Shown one piece after another: positions 9,889 through 20,352 of a stretch of 64,000 bases of DNA. The stretch spans positions 186,001 to 250,000 of the forward strand of contig JAYESD010000012.1 of NCBI GenBank assembly GCA_036927565.1. The letters run 5' to 3'. A program made the translations under genes and the position numbers. Each line of letters begins with the position of its first letter. The stretch's first letter is position 1. The notes under the pieces are model-generated. The model made no database searches. It was not told the origin of the DNA and saw nothing but the letters and a program-made list of their open reading frames with translations. The stretch is from Tuctoria greenei. Taxonomy: Eukaryota; Streptophyta; Magnoliopsida; Poales; Poaceae.

Positions 9889-12058
9889 GTGGTGTCGGAT
9901 GACTTCTTCAACTTCCCGCGGGCCCGCTCCTCGCTTTGCACGGATCGGGACCTTCGGACGAAGGTTCTGAAGGACATGCCAAACCTAGACGCAATCGGTA
10001 TCGCGCCGCGGCTGGTTGGTGATGAGAGTCGGGGCTTGGCCATCGTCGACTCTTCGGAGGATTCCACACCTTATTCAGGCTCCGAAGCTTCCAGGGCGAA
10101 GAAGGCATCCTCCGTCGGAGCGAAAGGCAAGGTGCCAATCCCTGACGCAGGCAAGGCGAAGGCACCGATCCCCGACACAGACAAGGGGAAGGCCCTGATG
10201 GTCAAGGTTGTGAAGGAGAAACGCCCTCGGTTGCCACTGAGGGCGTCGTCGCAGGTGGCCTTCGCTCCAAGTCAACGTCCTGTGAAGCGCCCCTCTTCAG
10301 TATTGGGCGTCAGCGGTTCTTCGGGGGGAGGCTCAGTCCGTCAAACAGCGGCTCCGCCGGCATCAGCGGTCGGCATGTCATGCAACATCCCCGTCGCCAA
10401 CGCGATCCAGGGTGCCATAGAGGGCTCCGGCAGCGTCGCGCCTACGGAGCCTCAGGCAAAAAGGCCTAGAGCCGACGTCGTCGGCAGCTTGGAAGGCTCC
10501 AAGAGTGGCTCCGTCAGAGTTGGTGGAGGCACACCAACGCAGGGTGGCGGCGTTGCTGGTGGTTTTGGCGGAGGCCGCTGGGATGACCTCGCCTATTACG
10601 CCATCGTCATGGCCTGCAGCTTCAGGGTCGCTGAAAGTGGAGGCTCGCTGGAGCTTCCGAGGACGTCGGTAAGGCATTCTTACCAACACTTGCTCTATTA
10701 TCTCGCCTACCTTTATTGGTTGGTCAGGGCTTGTTCTTGATTTGCAGGGCTACGTCAGCTGTTGTGAGGCCCTTACCGCCGGGGGTAGTGCCCAGAAGCG
10801 CTTCGAAGGCGGGTGAGGTGGCGACAGCTGCGCTAGCGGGGCAGCCCGCCAAGCTTGTCCAGGGGAGCGCTGCACCGACGTCTATGCCCAGTGCGGGTAG
10901 TGAAGCATCTCTGGCTGCAATCTCCAGCTGTCGCGCTGGAGGTACCTCCAGCTGTCGCGCGGGAGGTACTTCCAACCGTCGCGCCAGAGGCACCTCCGAC
11001 CACCGTGGCAGAGGCACCTCCTGCTGCCGTGGCAGAGGCTATGTCGAAGTCGGCTCCAGGGCTGATGGCCTCACCTCCACTGCTGCTGAGCCAACGGGGA
11101 GCTCCTTTAGTGATGGTGGCGCTGCTGCTTCGGGTGGCACCGCAACTTCTGTTCAGTCTCCGAGGGCAAGATCCCCAGTACTGGTGGCCTCGCCTTCACC
11201 GCTACGGGAGGAAGAGATCCCCGGGATGATCACCGGACGACCTTCCCTAGCCTCGGTGCAGTCGGAGCGCCTCTCTGACGTCATGGACTTGACGCAGACC
11301 AGCATCCTTCAGGTGCAATCCAATCTCCGCCGGGCGCAGGAGGCTCTTGCCGCGGAGTTGGAGAACATGTGTGTCGAGGGCGAGCGCCTCTGAGGCTGGG
11401 AGGATCTACTGGGGTCCAGGATCGCCGAGGCAAAGGCGAAGTACCAGAAGGAGAGCAAGGAGCTGGAGGTGAGGAACCGCTTGGTGAGGGCCACAAACGC
11501 CCTGTCCCAGAAGATTTTGGCCGATGCCAAGGTAGCCAACAACGCGGCTGACACCCGCCTGCACCCTCTTGAAGAAGGTCGAGAGGCCCTGAGTCACCAA
11601 GAAGCCGCCGTTGCCAAGAGGGAGGTTGCAACCGTCGAGCAGGAGATGACGGGCCAGGCAGTGATGTCTCGGGCTGAGGCTGATCGGGACAGGCTGCAGT
11701 CCCGCCTTGAAGATCTTGAGCTCCGGGAGAGGGACTTGTCGCGGGATCAGGCGCAACATTCAGCTGAGAGTATCTTCTCCTGCGCGATCTCGACGTCCAA
11801 GCCCGGGAGTGCTAGATGGAGCGCCGTGACCAGGAGCTCGATCTGAAGGAGCATCAGCTGGCTCAATGCCTGGAAGCCGAGGGTAGGGCGATGGCGGAGA
11901 CGGTGGCAACCCATGTCCTGGTGTGCTACTGGAGGCAGTACCCTAATCTGCCCCTGGAGCCAATTTTTGAAGGTCCCGTTGAAGAGCGCGAGGAGGCGAC
12001 AGCGGCAGAGGTCAAGAATGTTGCGAAACATGTCGTCGCACAATTCGCTAGGGACTAA
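9889..12058 (+). pseudogene. gypsy-type element accessory ORF (Transposase_28-like, coiled-coil tail), copy A, 5' part removed by the copia insertion
   Basis: This aligns without large gaps to copy B starting at 60467. The frame begins inside the protein at the copia junction with VSDDFFNFPRARSSLCTDRD, then a low-complexity Ala/Gly/Pro/Ser region. A 79-bp intron (10669-10747, GTAAGG...TTGCAG) and a Glu/Arg/Ala-rich coiled coil follow. Damage: about 2 bp missing near 10577 relative to copy B (frameshift), a TGA at 11391-11393 shared with copy B, and another frame change near 11800. The family is known from grass Tat/Retand-like gypsy elements, where an accessory ORF often lies antisense to gag-pol. 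The function of the protein is unknown. Confidence 0.72.
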
Positions 12059-12419
12059 GGCTGGCAGGCCGACTTTGTATCTGGGGTTCACACCCTTTGT
12101 AAATATTCCTTAATGAATATAAATTTATGTTTCGCTTCTTGCCTTGTCTTTGTGCTTATAAACTGTTCCTCTGAGTCCTTAGTTGCGTAAGGGTTTGCAG
12201 AACCTTTGTCAAGCCCGTTAGCTTTTGAGGACCAATGGTTGCACCATTGATATGGCCGAGATGCTGCCCATTGACTTCCTGCCTACGGAACCCCCTTAGA
12301 GGCACCTTGGTAGATGTGGTTAGTTGGCTAGACACATCTACCATTTGATTTGCAAGAGGTCTTCAACGTGCCCCCATAGAGCACTAGGGAGTTGGAGTGT
12401 CAGAGCACCCACAATTGCT
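12059..12419. other. non-coding 3' region of the gypsy accessory ORF, copy A
   Basis: AT-richer sequence with AATGAATATAAA-like stretches near 12110, consistent with a polyadenylation region. No other feature is seen. The same sequence recurs in copy B at 62637-62990. Confidence 0.4.
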
Positions 12420-13707
12420 GGAGATGGATGCTCTGACGTTGCCCACCACCGTTGTGTAGACGTCGACGGCAGGCCCCTTGGGGAGTGTCAGAGCTAGGTG
12501 CTCCGGTGTTGTCCACCATCATCATAGAGTCGTCGACGACAAGCCCCTTGGGAGGTGCCAGAGGTGGATGCTCCGGTGTCGTCCACCATCATCGTAGGGT
12601 CGTCGACGGAAGGCCCCTGGTGCACAGGCTATCACAAGAGAACCCTGTTAGCAACAAGTGCGGAGCAGGAGAGTTTACTCACTTATCCACACTTGGTGCT
12701 ATCGTTGACGTGCTAGGACGTCGACAGCAGGTCACTTGCGAGGTGCTGGAGCTGGATGCTCCGGCGTCGCCCACCACAGTCGTTGAGAAGTCGACGACAG
12801 GCCCTTGGGAGGTGCTTGAGCTGGATGCTCCGGCGTCATCCACCATCGTCGTAGAGTTGTCGACGGCAGACCCCTTGGGAGGTGCCAGAGCTGGATGTTC
12901 TAACGTCGTCCACCATCGTCGTTTGAGACGTTGATGGCAGTCCCCTTAGGAGGTGCCAGAGCTGGATGCTCCAGCATCGTCCACCCTCGTCGTTGAGACA
13001 TCGACAACAGGCCCCTTGGGGAGTGCCGGAGATGGATGCTCCAACGTCGTTCACTATCGCCGTAGAGTCGTCGACACCAGGCCTCTGGTGTACAGGCTAT
13101 CGCGAGAGAACCCTGTTAGCAACAAGAGTGGGGCAGGAAAGTTTACTCACTTATTCGTGCTTGGTGCTGTCGTTGACATGTTGGGACGTCGACGGCGGAC
13201 GCCTTGCGAGGTGCCGGAGATGGATGCTCTGACGTTGTCCACTATCGTCGTTTGAGACGTCGACGGCAGGCCCCTTGGCAGGTGTCGGAGCTGGATGCTC
13301 TGGCGTCGTCCACCCTCATCGTTGAGACGTCAACGATAGTCCCCTTAGGGAGTGCCGAAGCTGGATGCTCCGGCGTCGTCCACCATCGTCATAGAGTCGT
13401 CGACGGTAGGCACCTGGTGTACAGGCTATCGTAAGAGAACCCTGTTAGCAACAAGTGTGGGGCAGGAGAGTTTACTCACTTATCCGCGCTTGGTGCTATC
13501 GTTGACGTGCTCAAACGTCGACGACAGGTCCCTTACGAGGTGCCGGAGCTGGATGCTCTAGCGTCGGCCACCATCATCATTGATACGTCGACGACAGGAC
13601 CCTTGGGGGTGCCAGAGCTGGATGCTCCGGCGTCGTTCACTATCGTCGTAGATTTGTTGATGGCAGGCCCCTTGGGAGGTGCCGCCGCAGTTGGATGTTC
13701 CGGCGTA
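12420..13707. repeat. ~70-bp GC-rich minisatellite, copy A
   Basis: Tandem units of about 70 bp are built on CTGGATGCTCCGGCGTCGTC and GTCGTCGACGGCAGGCCCC (starts near 12420, 12489, 12560, 12748, 12819, 12889, 12959, 13029). Some units carry a longer insert of ~120 bp with CTGTTAGCAACAAG, seen near 12645, 13115 and 13445. Open frames across it are a by-product of repeat phase and are not genes. It matches copy B at 62990-64000 almost base for base. Confidence 0.85.
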
Positions 13708-16700
13708 AATAAATTTTTTTCTAGATCAAGCTTGTATTACATGTCGGATATGTGTTACTTAGTCATACTTAATTTTAGAAGAAGTTTTGACAATATCAAA
13801 TTTTCACGAGAATCAAGTTTTCTGCGAAAAATGGGTCGTAAATTAATTTTTCTTCGAAATAGGGCTGGTATTACATGTCGGATATGTGTTATGTAGTCAA
13901 ACTCAATTTTTGGAGAAGTTTCGATAGTATCAAATTTTCGCGTGAAATCGCGAGGGGTTATCCTTCGGTTCTATCGAGAATCGAGTTTTCTGCGAAAAAT
14001 AGGTCGTAAATTCATTTTTTTCGAGATTGAACTTGTATTACATCTCGGATAATGCGTTAGGTAGCCATACATAATTTTTGGAGAAGTTTTGACGATATCA
14101 AATTTTTGCGAGAAATGCAAAGAGGCTAGCTTTAGATTTTATCGAGAATCGAGTTTTTTGCAAAAAATGGATCGTAAATGCATGTTTCTTCGAGATCGAG
14201 TTTGTATTACATGTATGATATGCGTTATGTAGTCATACTTATTTGTTGGAGAAGATTCGACGGTATCAAATTTTCGCGAGAAATCCAAAGGGGTTAGCTT
14301 TCGATTTTATCGAGAATCGAGTTATCAGCAAAAAGCGAGTTGTAAATTAATTTTTCTTCGAGATCGAGCTTCTATTACATGTAATATATGCGCTAAGTAG
14401 TCATACTTAATATGTGGGGAAGTTCTACAGTTTTAAATTTTCGTAAAAAATCCAAAGGGATTAGCCTTCGATTTTACCGAGAATCGAGTTTTATGCAAAA
14501 AATAGGTCATAAATTGATTTTTCTTTGAGATATAGCTTTTATTACATGTCGCATATGCGTTACATAGTCACACTTAATTTTTGAGAAGTTTTGACGGTAT
14601 CAAATTTTCGCGAGAAATCTAAAGGTGTTAGCCTTCGATTTTATCGAGAATCAAGATTTCTGTGAAAAATGGATCGTAAATTCTATTTTTCTTCAAGATC
14701 GAGCTTGTATTACATGTCGGATATGCGTTATGTAGTCATACTTAATTTTTGGAGTAGTTTCGAAGGTATCAAATTTTCGCAACAAATCCAAAGGGGTTAG
14801 CCTTCGGTTCTATCAAGAACCGAGTTTTCTACGAAAAAATGTGTCATAAATTAATTTATTTTCGAGATCGAGCTTATATTGCATGTCGGATCTGCGTTAT
14901 GTAGCCATACTTAACTTTTGGATAATTTTTTACAGTATCAAATTTTTACGAGAAATCCAAAGGGGTTAGCCTTTGATTTTATCGAGAATCGAGTTTTCCA
15001 CAAAACTAGGTCGTAAATTAATTTTTCTTCGAGATCGAGTTTGTATTACATGTCAGATATGCGTTACGTATGCATACGTATTTTTAGAGAAGATTTGACA
15101 GTATCAATTTTTTGCGAGAAATCCAAAGAGGTTAGCCTTCGATTTTTTCGAGAATCGAGTTTCCTGCAAAAAATGTGTCGTAAATTCATTTTTCTTCGAG
15201 ATCGAGCTTCTATTACATGTTAGATAAGTGTTACATAGTCAAACTTAATTTTTTGGGATGTTTCTATGGTTTCAAATTTTTGCTAGAAATCCAAAGGGAT
15301 TAGCCTCCGATTTTATTGAGAATCGAGTTTTCTGCAAAAAATGGGCCGTAAATTCATTTTTCCTCGAGATCGAGCTTTTATTACATCTCAAATATGCGTT
15401 ACGTAGTCAAACATAATTTTTGAGAAGTTTCAACGCTATCAAATTTTCGCGAGAAATATAAAGGGGTTAGCATTTGATTTTATCGAGAATCGACGTTTCT
15501 GTGAAAAACAAATTATAAATTTATTTTTCTTCAAGATCGAGCTTGTATTAAAATTCAAATATGCATTACGAAGTCATAATTTATTTTTGGAGTAGTTTCA
15601 ACAGTTTTAAATTTTCGCGAGAAATTCAAAAGGGTTAGCCTTCGGTTTTATCGACTACCGAGTTTTTAGGAAAAAGGGATCATAAATTCATTTTTCTTCG
15701 AGATCGAGCTTGTCTTATATATCGGATATGCGTTACGTAGTCATAGTTAATTTTTGGAGAAGTTTCAACAATATCAAATTTTCGCGTGAAATCCAAAGGG
15801 TTTAGCCTTCAATTTTATCGAGAACCGAGTTTTCTATGAAAAATGGGTCGTAAATTCATTTTTCTTCGAGATTGAGCTTGTATTACATGTTGTATATGGA
15901 TTACGTAGTCATACTTAGTTTTTGGAGAAGATTCAAGGGTATCAAATTTTCGCGAGAAATCCAAATGAGTTAGCTTACGATTTTATTGAGAATCGAGTTT
16001 TCTGTGCAAAATGGGTCGTAAATTCATTTTTCTTCGGGATTGAGCTTGTATCACATGTCAGATATACGTTACGTAGTCAAACTTAATTTTTGGAGAAGTT
16101 TAGACGGTAATAAATTTTCGGGAAAATCCATAGGGGTTATCCTTCAATTTTATTGAGAATCGAGTTTTCTGTGAAAAACGGATCGTAAATTTATTTTTCT
16201 TCGAGATCAAGCTTGTATTACATGTTGGATATGCATTACGTAGTCATACTTCATTTTTAAAGAATTTTCGACGGTATCAAATTTTCTAGAGAAATACAAT
16301 GTGGTCAAACTTCGATTTTATCGAGAATCGAGTTTTCCGCGAAAATTGGGTCGTAAATTCATTTTTCTTCGAGATCGAGCTTGTATTACAATTCAGATAT
16401 GCGTTACATAGTCATATTTAATTTTTGAAGAAATTTCATCGGTATCAAATTTTTGCAAGAAATCCAAAGGGGTTAGCCTTCGATTTTATGGAGGATCTAG
16501 TTTTCAGAAGAAAATGGGTCATAAATTTATTTTTTTCGATATTGAGTTTATGTTACATGTCTGATATGTGTTACATAGCCATACTTAATTTTTAGATAAG
16601 TTTTGATAATATCAAATTTATACGGGAAATCTAAAAGGGTTAACCTTCGATTTTATCGAGAGTCAAGTTTTTTAAGAAAAAATGGTCGTAAATTCTATTT

Positions 16701-18320
16701 TTAGATCAAGATTGTTTACATGTCGGATATGCGGGAAGATCGAGCTTGTATTACATGTCGGATATACGTTACGTAGTCATACTTGATTTTTGAAGAAGTG
16801 TATTAAATTTTCGCAACAATTCTGAAAGGGTTAGCTCTCCCTTTTATCGAGAACTGAGTTTTCCACGAAAATTGGGTCGTAAATTTATTTTTCTTTAAGT
16901 TCGAGCTTATATTACATGTCGGATATGTATTACGTAGTCATAATTAATTTTTAGAGAAGTTTCGACGATATCAAAATTACGCGAGAAAACCAAAGGGGTT
17001 AGCCTATCGAGAATCGAATTTTCTGGGAAAAATTAGTCGTAAATTCATTTTTTAGATCAAGCTTTTTTACATGTCAGATATGCTTTATGTGGTCATACTT
17101 AAGTTTTAGAGAATTTTCGACGGTATCAAATTTTCGCGAGAAACCCAAAGGGGTTAGCCTTCAATTTTATCGAGAACCGAGTTTTCTTCAAAAAATGAGT
17201 CGTAAATTCATTTTTCTTCGAGATCGTGCTTGTTTCACATGTCGTATATGTTTTACGTAGTCATACTTAATTTTTTGAGAAGTTTTGATGGAATCAATTT
17301 TTTGCGAGAAATTCTAAGGGGTTAGCCTTCGATTTTATCGAGAAATGAGTTTTCTGCGAAAAATGGGTCGTAAATTCATTTTCTTCTAGATCGAGCTTGT
17401 ATTACATTTCGGATATGTGTTACATAGCCATACTTAATTTTTAGGGAAGTTTTGACAGTATCAAATTTTCGCGATTTTATCGAGAATAGAGGTGTCCAAA
17501 TGGGTCGGGCCAGATGGGCTAGTACGAAGCCTGACATTTTTAGCCCGACACGAGCACGGCCTGACACGGTCAGGACCAGGCCCGAGTCGGCCCGAAGCAC
17601 GACTCGGGCCATGCTTGGGCTCAGTCGTCAGCCCGTCGGGCCAGCCCAGCACGGCCCGATTAAGAAGCGGCCCAACAAGCCCGGTCGAGAAATACAAAAG
17701 GATTAGCATTTGATTTTATCGAGAATCGAGTTTTTTTGCGAAAAATGGGTCGTAGATTATTTTTCTTCTAGATTGAGCTTGTATTCCATGTTGTAATGTC
17801 TTACCTAGTTATATGTAAGTTTTGAGAAAGTTTGGAAGATATCAAATTTTCGCGTGAGCACAAAGGTGTTAGCCTTCGATTTTACTCAAAAAATAGTTTT
17901 TTTTAAGAATGACCATAAATTCATTTTTCTTCGAGATGGAGCTTATATTTCATTTTAATGTCTTACGTAGCCATACTAAATTTTGCGGAAATTTCGAAGG
18001 TATCAAATTGTCGCATGAATTCAAAGGAAACGCCTTCGATTTTACTCAAAATAAAGTTTTTTTTTCTAAAAGAATGACTTTATATCCATTTTTTTTTTCG
18101 AGATCGAACTTGTTTCATGTTATATATGTCTTACGTAGTCATTAAAATTGAAGGCTTACCTTTTTAATTTCACACGAAAATTCGATATCTTGGAAACTTC
18201 TCCAAAACTTAGATATGATTACATAAGACATATATAACAAGAAATACAAGGTTGATCTCGAGAAAATAAATTTACGGTCATTTTTTTTGAAGAAAACTGC
18301 ATTTTGATTAAAATTGAAGG
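13708..18320. repeat. ~168-bp AT-rich satellite-like tandem array
   Basis: About 27 diverged units with a spacing of 167-169 bp, measured between successive TATTACATGTCGGATATG blocks at 14042, 14211, 14379, 14547, 14714, 14883 and 15050. Other conserved blocks are ATCAAATTTTCGCGAGAAAT, TTTTATCGAGAATCGAGTTT and GGGTCGTAAATTCATTTTTC. Units differ by many point changes, so the array is old. The last unit (about 18140-18320) is in reverse orientation. I do not recognise it as a known grass centromere satellite. Confidence 0.85.
17487..17687 (+). mobile_element. hAT-like fragment inserted in the satellite array
   Basis: A ~200-bp GC-rich block begins TAGAGGTGTCCAAATGGG, a typical plant hAT terminus, and continues with GGCCCGA/CGGGCC-rich sequence. 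The right side has no matching inverted terminus, so it is probably one truncated end. Confidence 0.45.
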
Positions 18321-18532
18321 CTAACACATCTTCCCACTTTGGTGGGACTGGGGCTCGCAAAGGCTCATCTCCCACCTCATCAGACTTCCGGAGCAAGACT
18401 CTGATCAACAGATCCAAATTTGCAGCAAGTCTGAATGAAAACGTGCCAGCAGGATTAATCCATGGTGTTGTCAGCAGATGTTCTGAGCATGCATACAAGC
18501 GAACTGGCAAAAAATCCTATGGAACATTATAG
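18321..18532. other. unassigned sequence left of CACTA-1
   Basis: Non-repetitive sequence between the inverted satellite unit and the CACTA-1 target duplication. It reads open for ~70 codons on the plus strand but shows no recognisable protein. Confidence 0.3.
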
Positions 18533-18535
18533 TGC

Positions 18536-19110
18536 CACTACTACAAAAAGCATTTTTACAGGCGCCTCAATTTTTCAAACACAGGCGGTCCTTAAAAATA
18601 TGCGACTGTGATGACGAATGATATAATAACCGTCTGTGATGAAAGAACAACACAGGCGGATTTTAAAGAACAACCGTCTGGGTAAATACATGATCTTCAG
18701 AATCGGTTCTTAATTAAGAACCGTCTGTAATGCAACGAACTTCACAGACGGATTTTAAGAAACAACCGTCTGGGTAAATACATGATCTTCACAGACGGTT
18801 ATTAATTATTAACCGCCTGCAATGCCATGAACTTCACAGACGGATTTTAAGAAACAACCGTCTGGTTAAATACATGATCTTCGTTGGCGGTTCTTGATTA
18901 ATAACCGTCTGTAATGCAATGAACTTCACAGATGGATTTTAAGGAACAACCGTCTGAGTAAATACATGATCTTCGTTGGCGGTTCTTAATTAATAACCGT
19001 CTGTAATGCAATGAACTTCATAGCCGGTTCTTGATTATATAACAACGGCCTAAGAAGATCATGTATTTTCAGTGGCGGTCATTGTTTAATTATCATAAGC
19101 GGTTTTCATT
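18536..19110. repeat. CACTA-1 left terminus and subterminal repeats
   Basis: Tandem ~60-bp units contain facing half sites such as CAGACGG and CCGTCTG around AT-rich spacers (for example ACCGTCTGTAATGCA and TTCACAGACGGATTTTAA). En/Spm-type subterminal repeats bind the element's own DNA-binding protein, and these are the likely equivalents. Confidence 0.85.
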
Positions 19111-19373
19111 GAAATTACAGGGATGTAGTTGCAATTATATATCACAGCCGCATGTAGTCGTGCAGGCAAAATTGTATCAGGAAAAAAACACAGATGAGCT
19201 AGCGGATACTAGTAAAGTAATGCATTATAGGAAATGCTCGATCACCAGTGAGGCTGGCTTAATTGTGATAATACACCATTAGAGGCTTTACAATTGTTCA
19301 AAGATAATTTCTTTACACACTGAACAAAAATCATGCTACATTCATTGTAGATCGACGATGAAGCTCCCATCGA

Positions 19374-20213
19374 TCAATCTAAATTGTACCGTCCTGCTTG
19401 CTCCCGAACACGTCTCTTATATTCCGCTGGATCCTGAAAATATTGACATTATTTAAATTAACAAATGTCGAAGGAGGAATGAATAACCTACATTGGTCAC
19501 TAAGTCAAAGTGTCATCTAACCTTGATAAGTAGATTATAGCAATCATTTTCAACATCAGGCACATTTGGCTGATGCAGCAAACGCTGAACTTCAAGTAGT
19601 ATAGTTTTGATTGTAAAAGCACTGCACCACCCCTACGAAATATAATTTAAGCAATATAAGAAACCAGTTCAAATAAGTTCGACAAAAATTATAAGTAATA
19701 ATTACATGAACAAAATAGGTCTATCTTACAGTCTCTTGATCAAGAATCCCGATGCAGAGTGCTCCCGAACGATGGACATTTGGGTGGAAGAACCCAAATG
19801 GAAAGGAGCATCTTGGAGGCACCAAGGGATAGTCCTCAGAGAAGGAGATTGTCAGGGGGTAGTAACCATCTTCCCATTCAGTCTGCAAAAGAAATTTATT
19901 AATAGGAGGACGATAGTTAAACTCATATTGTGCTTGTTCTTCATGACTTACCCCTTCTTTACCGGGGACGATGCACTGCCACTTCAATAAATCTCCCGAT
20001 TCAGGCTTCGCAGAGAAACCCTACGCGGAGAAATTGAAAATACCAAAAACAAACAACACGGAAAAACAAACTACAGTTAAGTTCATCAGTCCATTACAGA
20101 TACATATGTATATACAACCATGTGACCGGTGTGCCATATGTACATACATGGGGATGGTTCTTGCGCCACGCCAAGCGCTCCTCCTTCAATCGGCTACACG
20201 CCCGAGACATCAT
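19374..20213 (-). CDS. SUMO-conjugating enzyme E2-like protein (UBC9/SCE1 family), transposon cargo, copy 1
   Basis: Five exons on the minus strand: 20148-20213, 19952-20020, 19730-19882, 19522-19632 and 19374-19433. All introns are GT-AG and phase 0, giving 152 residues. The N-terminus has RLKEERLAWRKNHPH then GF, the UBC9 signature. Arg13, Arg17 and His20 (E1/SUMO-binding surface in UBC9) are kept at the same numbers. HPN is at 78-80, the catalytic Cys at 88 in SGALCIGIL, and the Asp matching UBC9 Asp127 at 122. Plant SCE1 is about 160 residues; the loss is a short loop after residue 31. Retained introns mean capture from genomic DNA, not from mRNA. It starts 139 bp beyond the TNP2 stop on the same strand. 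It differs from copy 2 at residue 74 (Phe here, Ile there). Enzyme activity is not shown by sequence alone. Confidence 0.88.
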
Positions 20214-20352
20214 TATCTGAAGAAAGACCAAGCTTCCAAACTTCCAAATCATTGAGTCCAAACGCATATGTACACAAATGCAAAAGGACACAATCCATAT
20301 ACCAACATTGTTCTAAGTTGATTTCAGAAGATACAAATATATACAATATATA

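Noticed and set aside
12452..13896. Open reading frames through the ~70-bp minisatellite (also 62969-63833)
   Set aside because: They arise in several frames because the unit lacks stops; the peptides simply repeat the DNA unit and show no domain.
17487..17687. A complete hAT element in the satellite
   Set aside because: Only the left terminus is recognisable; the right side lacks the inverted end, and only a partial TCGAGAA match flanks it.
13708..18320. Known grass centromere satellite (CentO/CentC type)
   Set aside because: The period is only roughly similar and I recognise none of the known consensus sequence. It also adjoins a gypsy minisatellite.
18142..18510. A 122-codon minus-strand frame at the satellite edge
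   Set aside because: Half of it translates satellite DNA and the rest shows no known protein feature.
18560..19110. CRISPR-like array of short regular repeats
   Set aside because: The units are degenerate facing sites within the transposon terminus of a plant genome. No spacers of constant length or cas genes are present.
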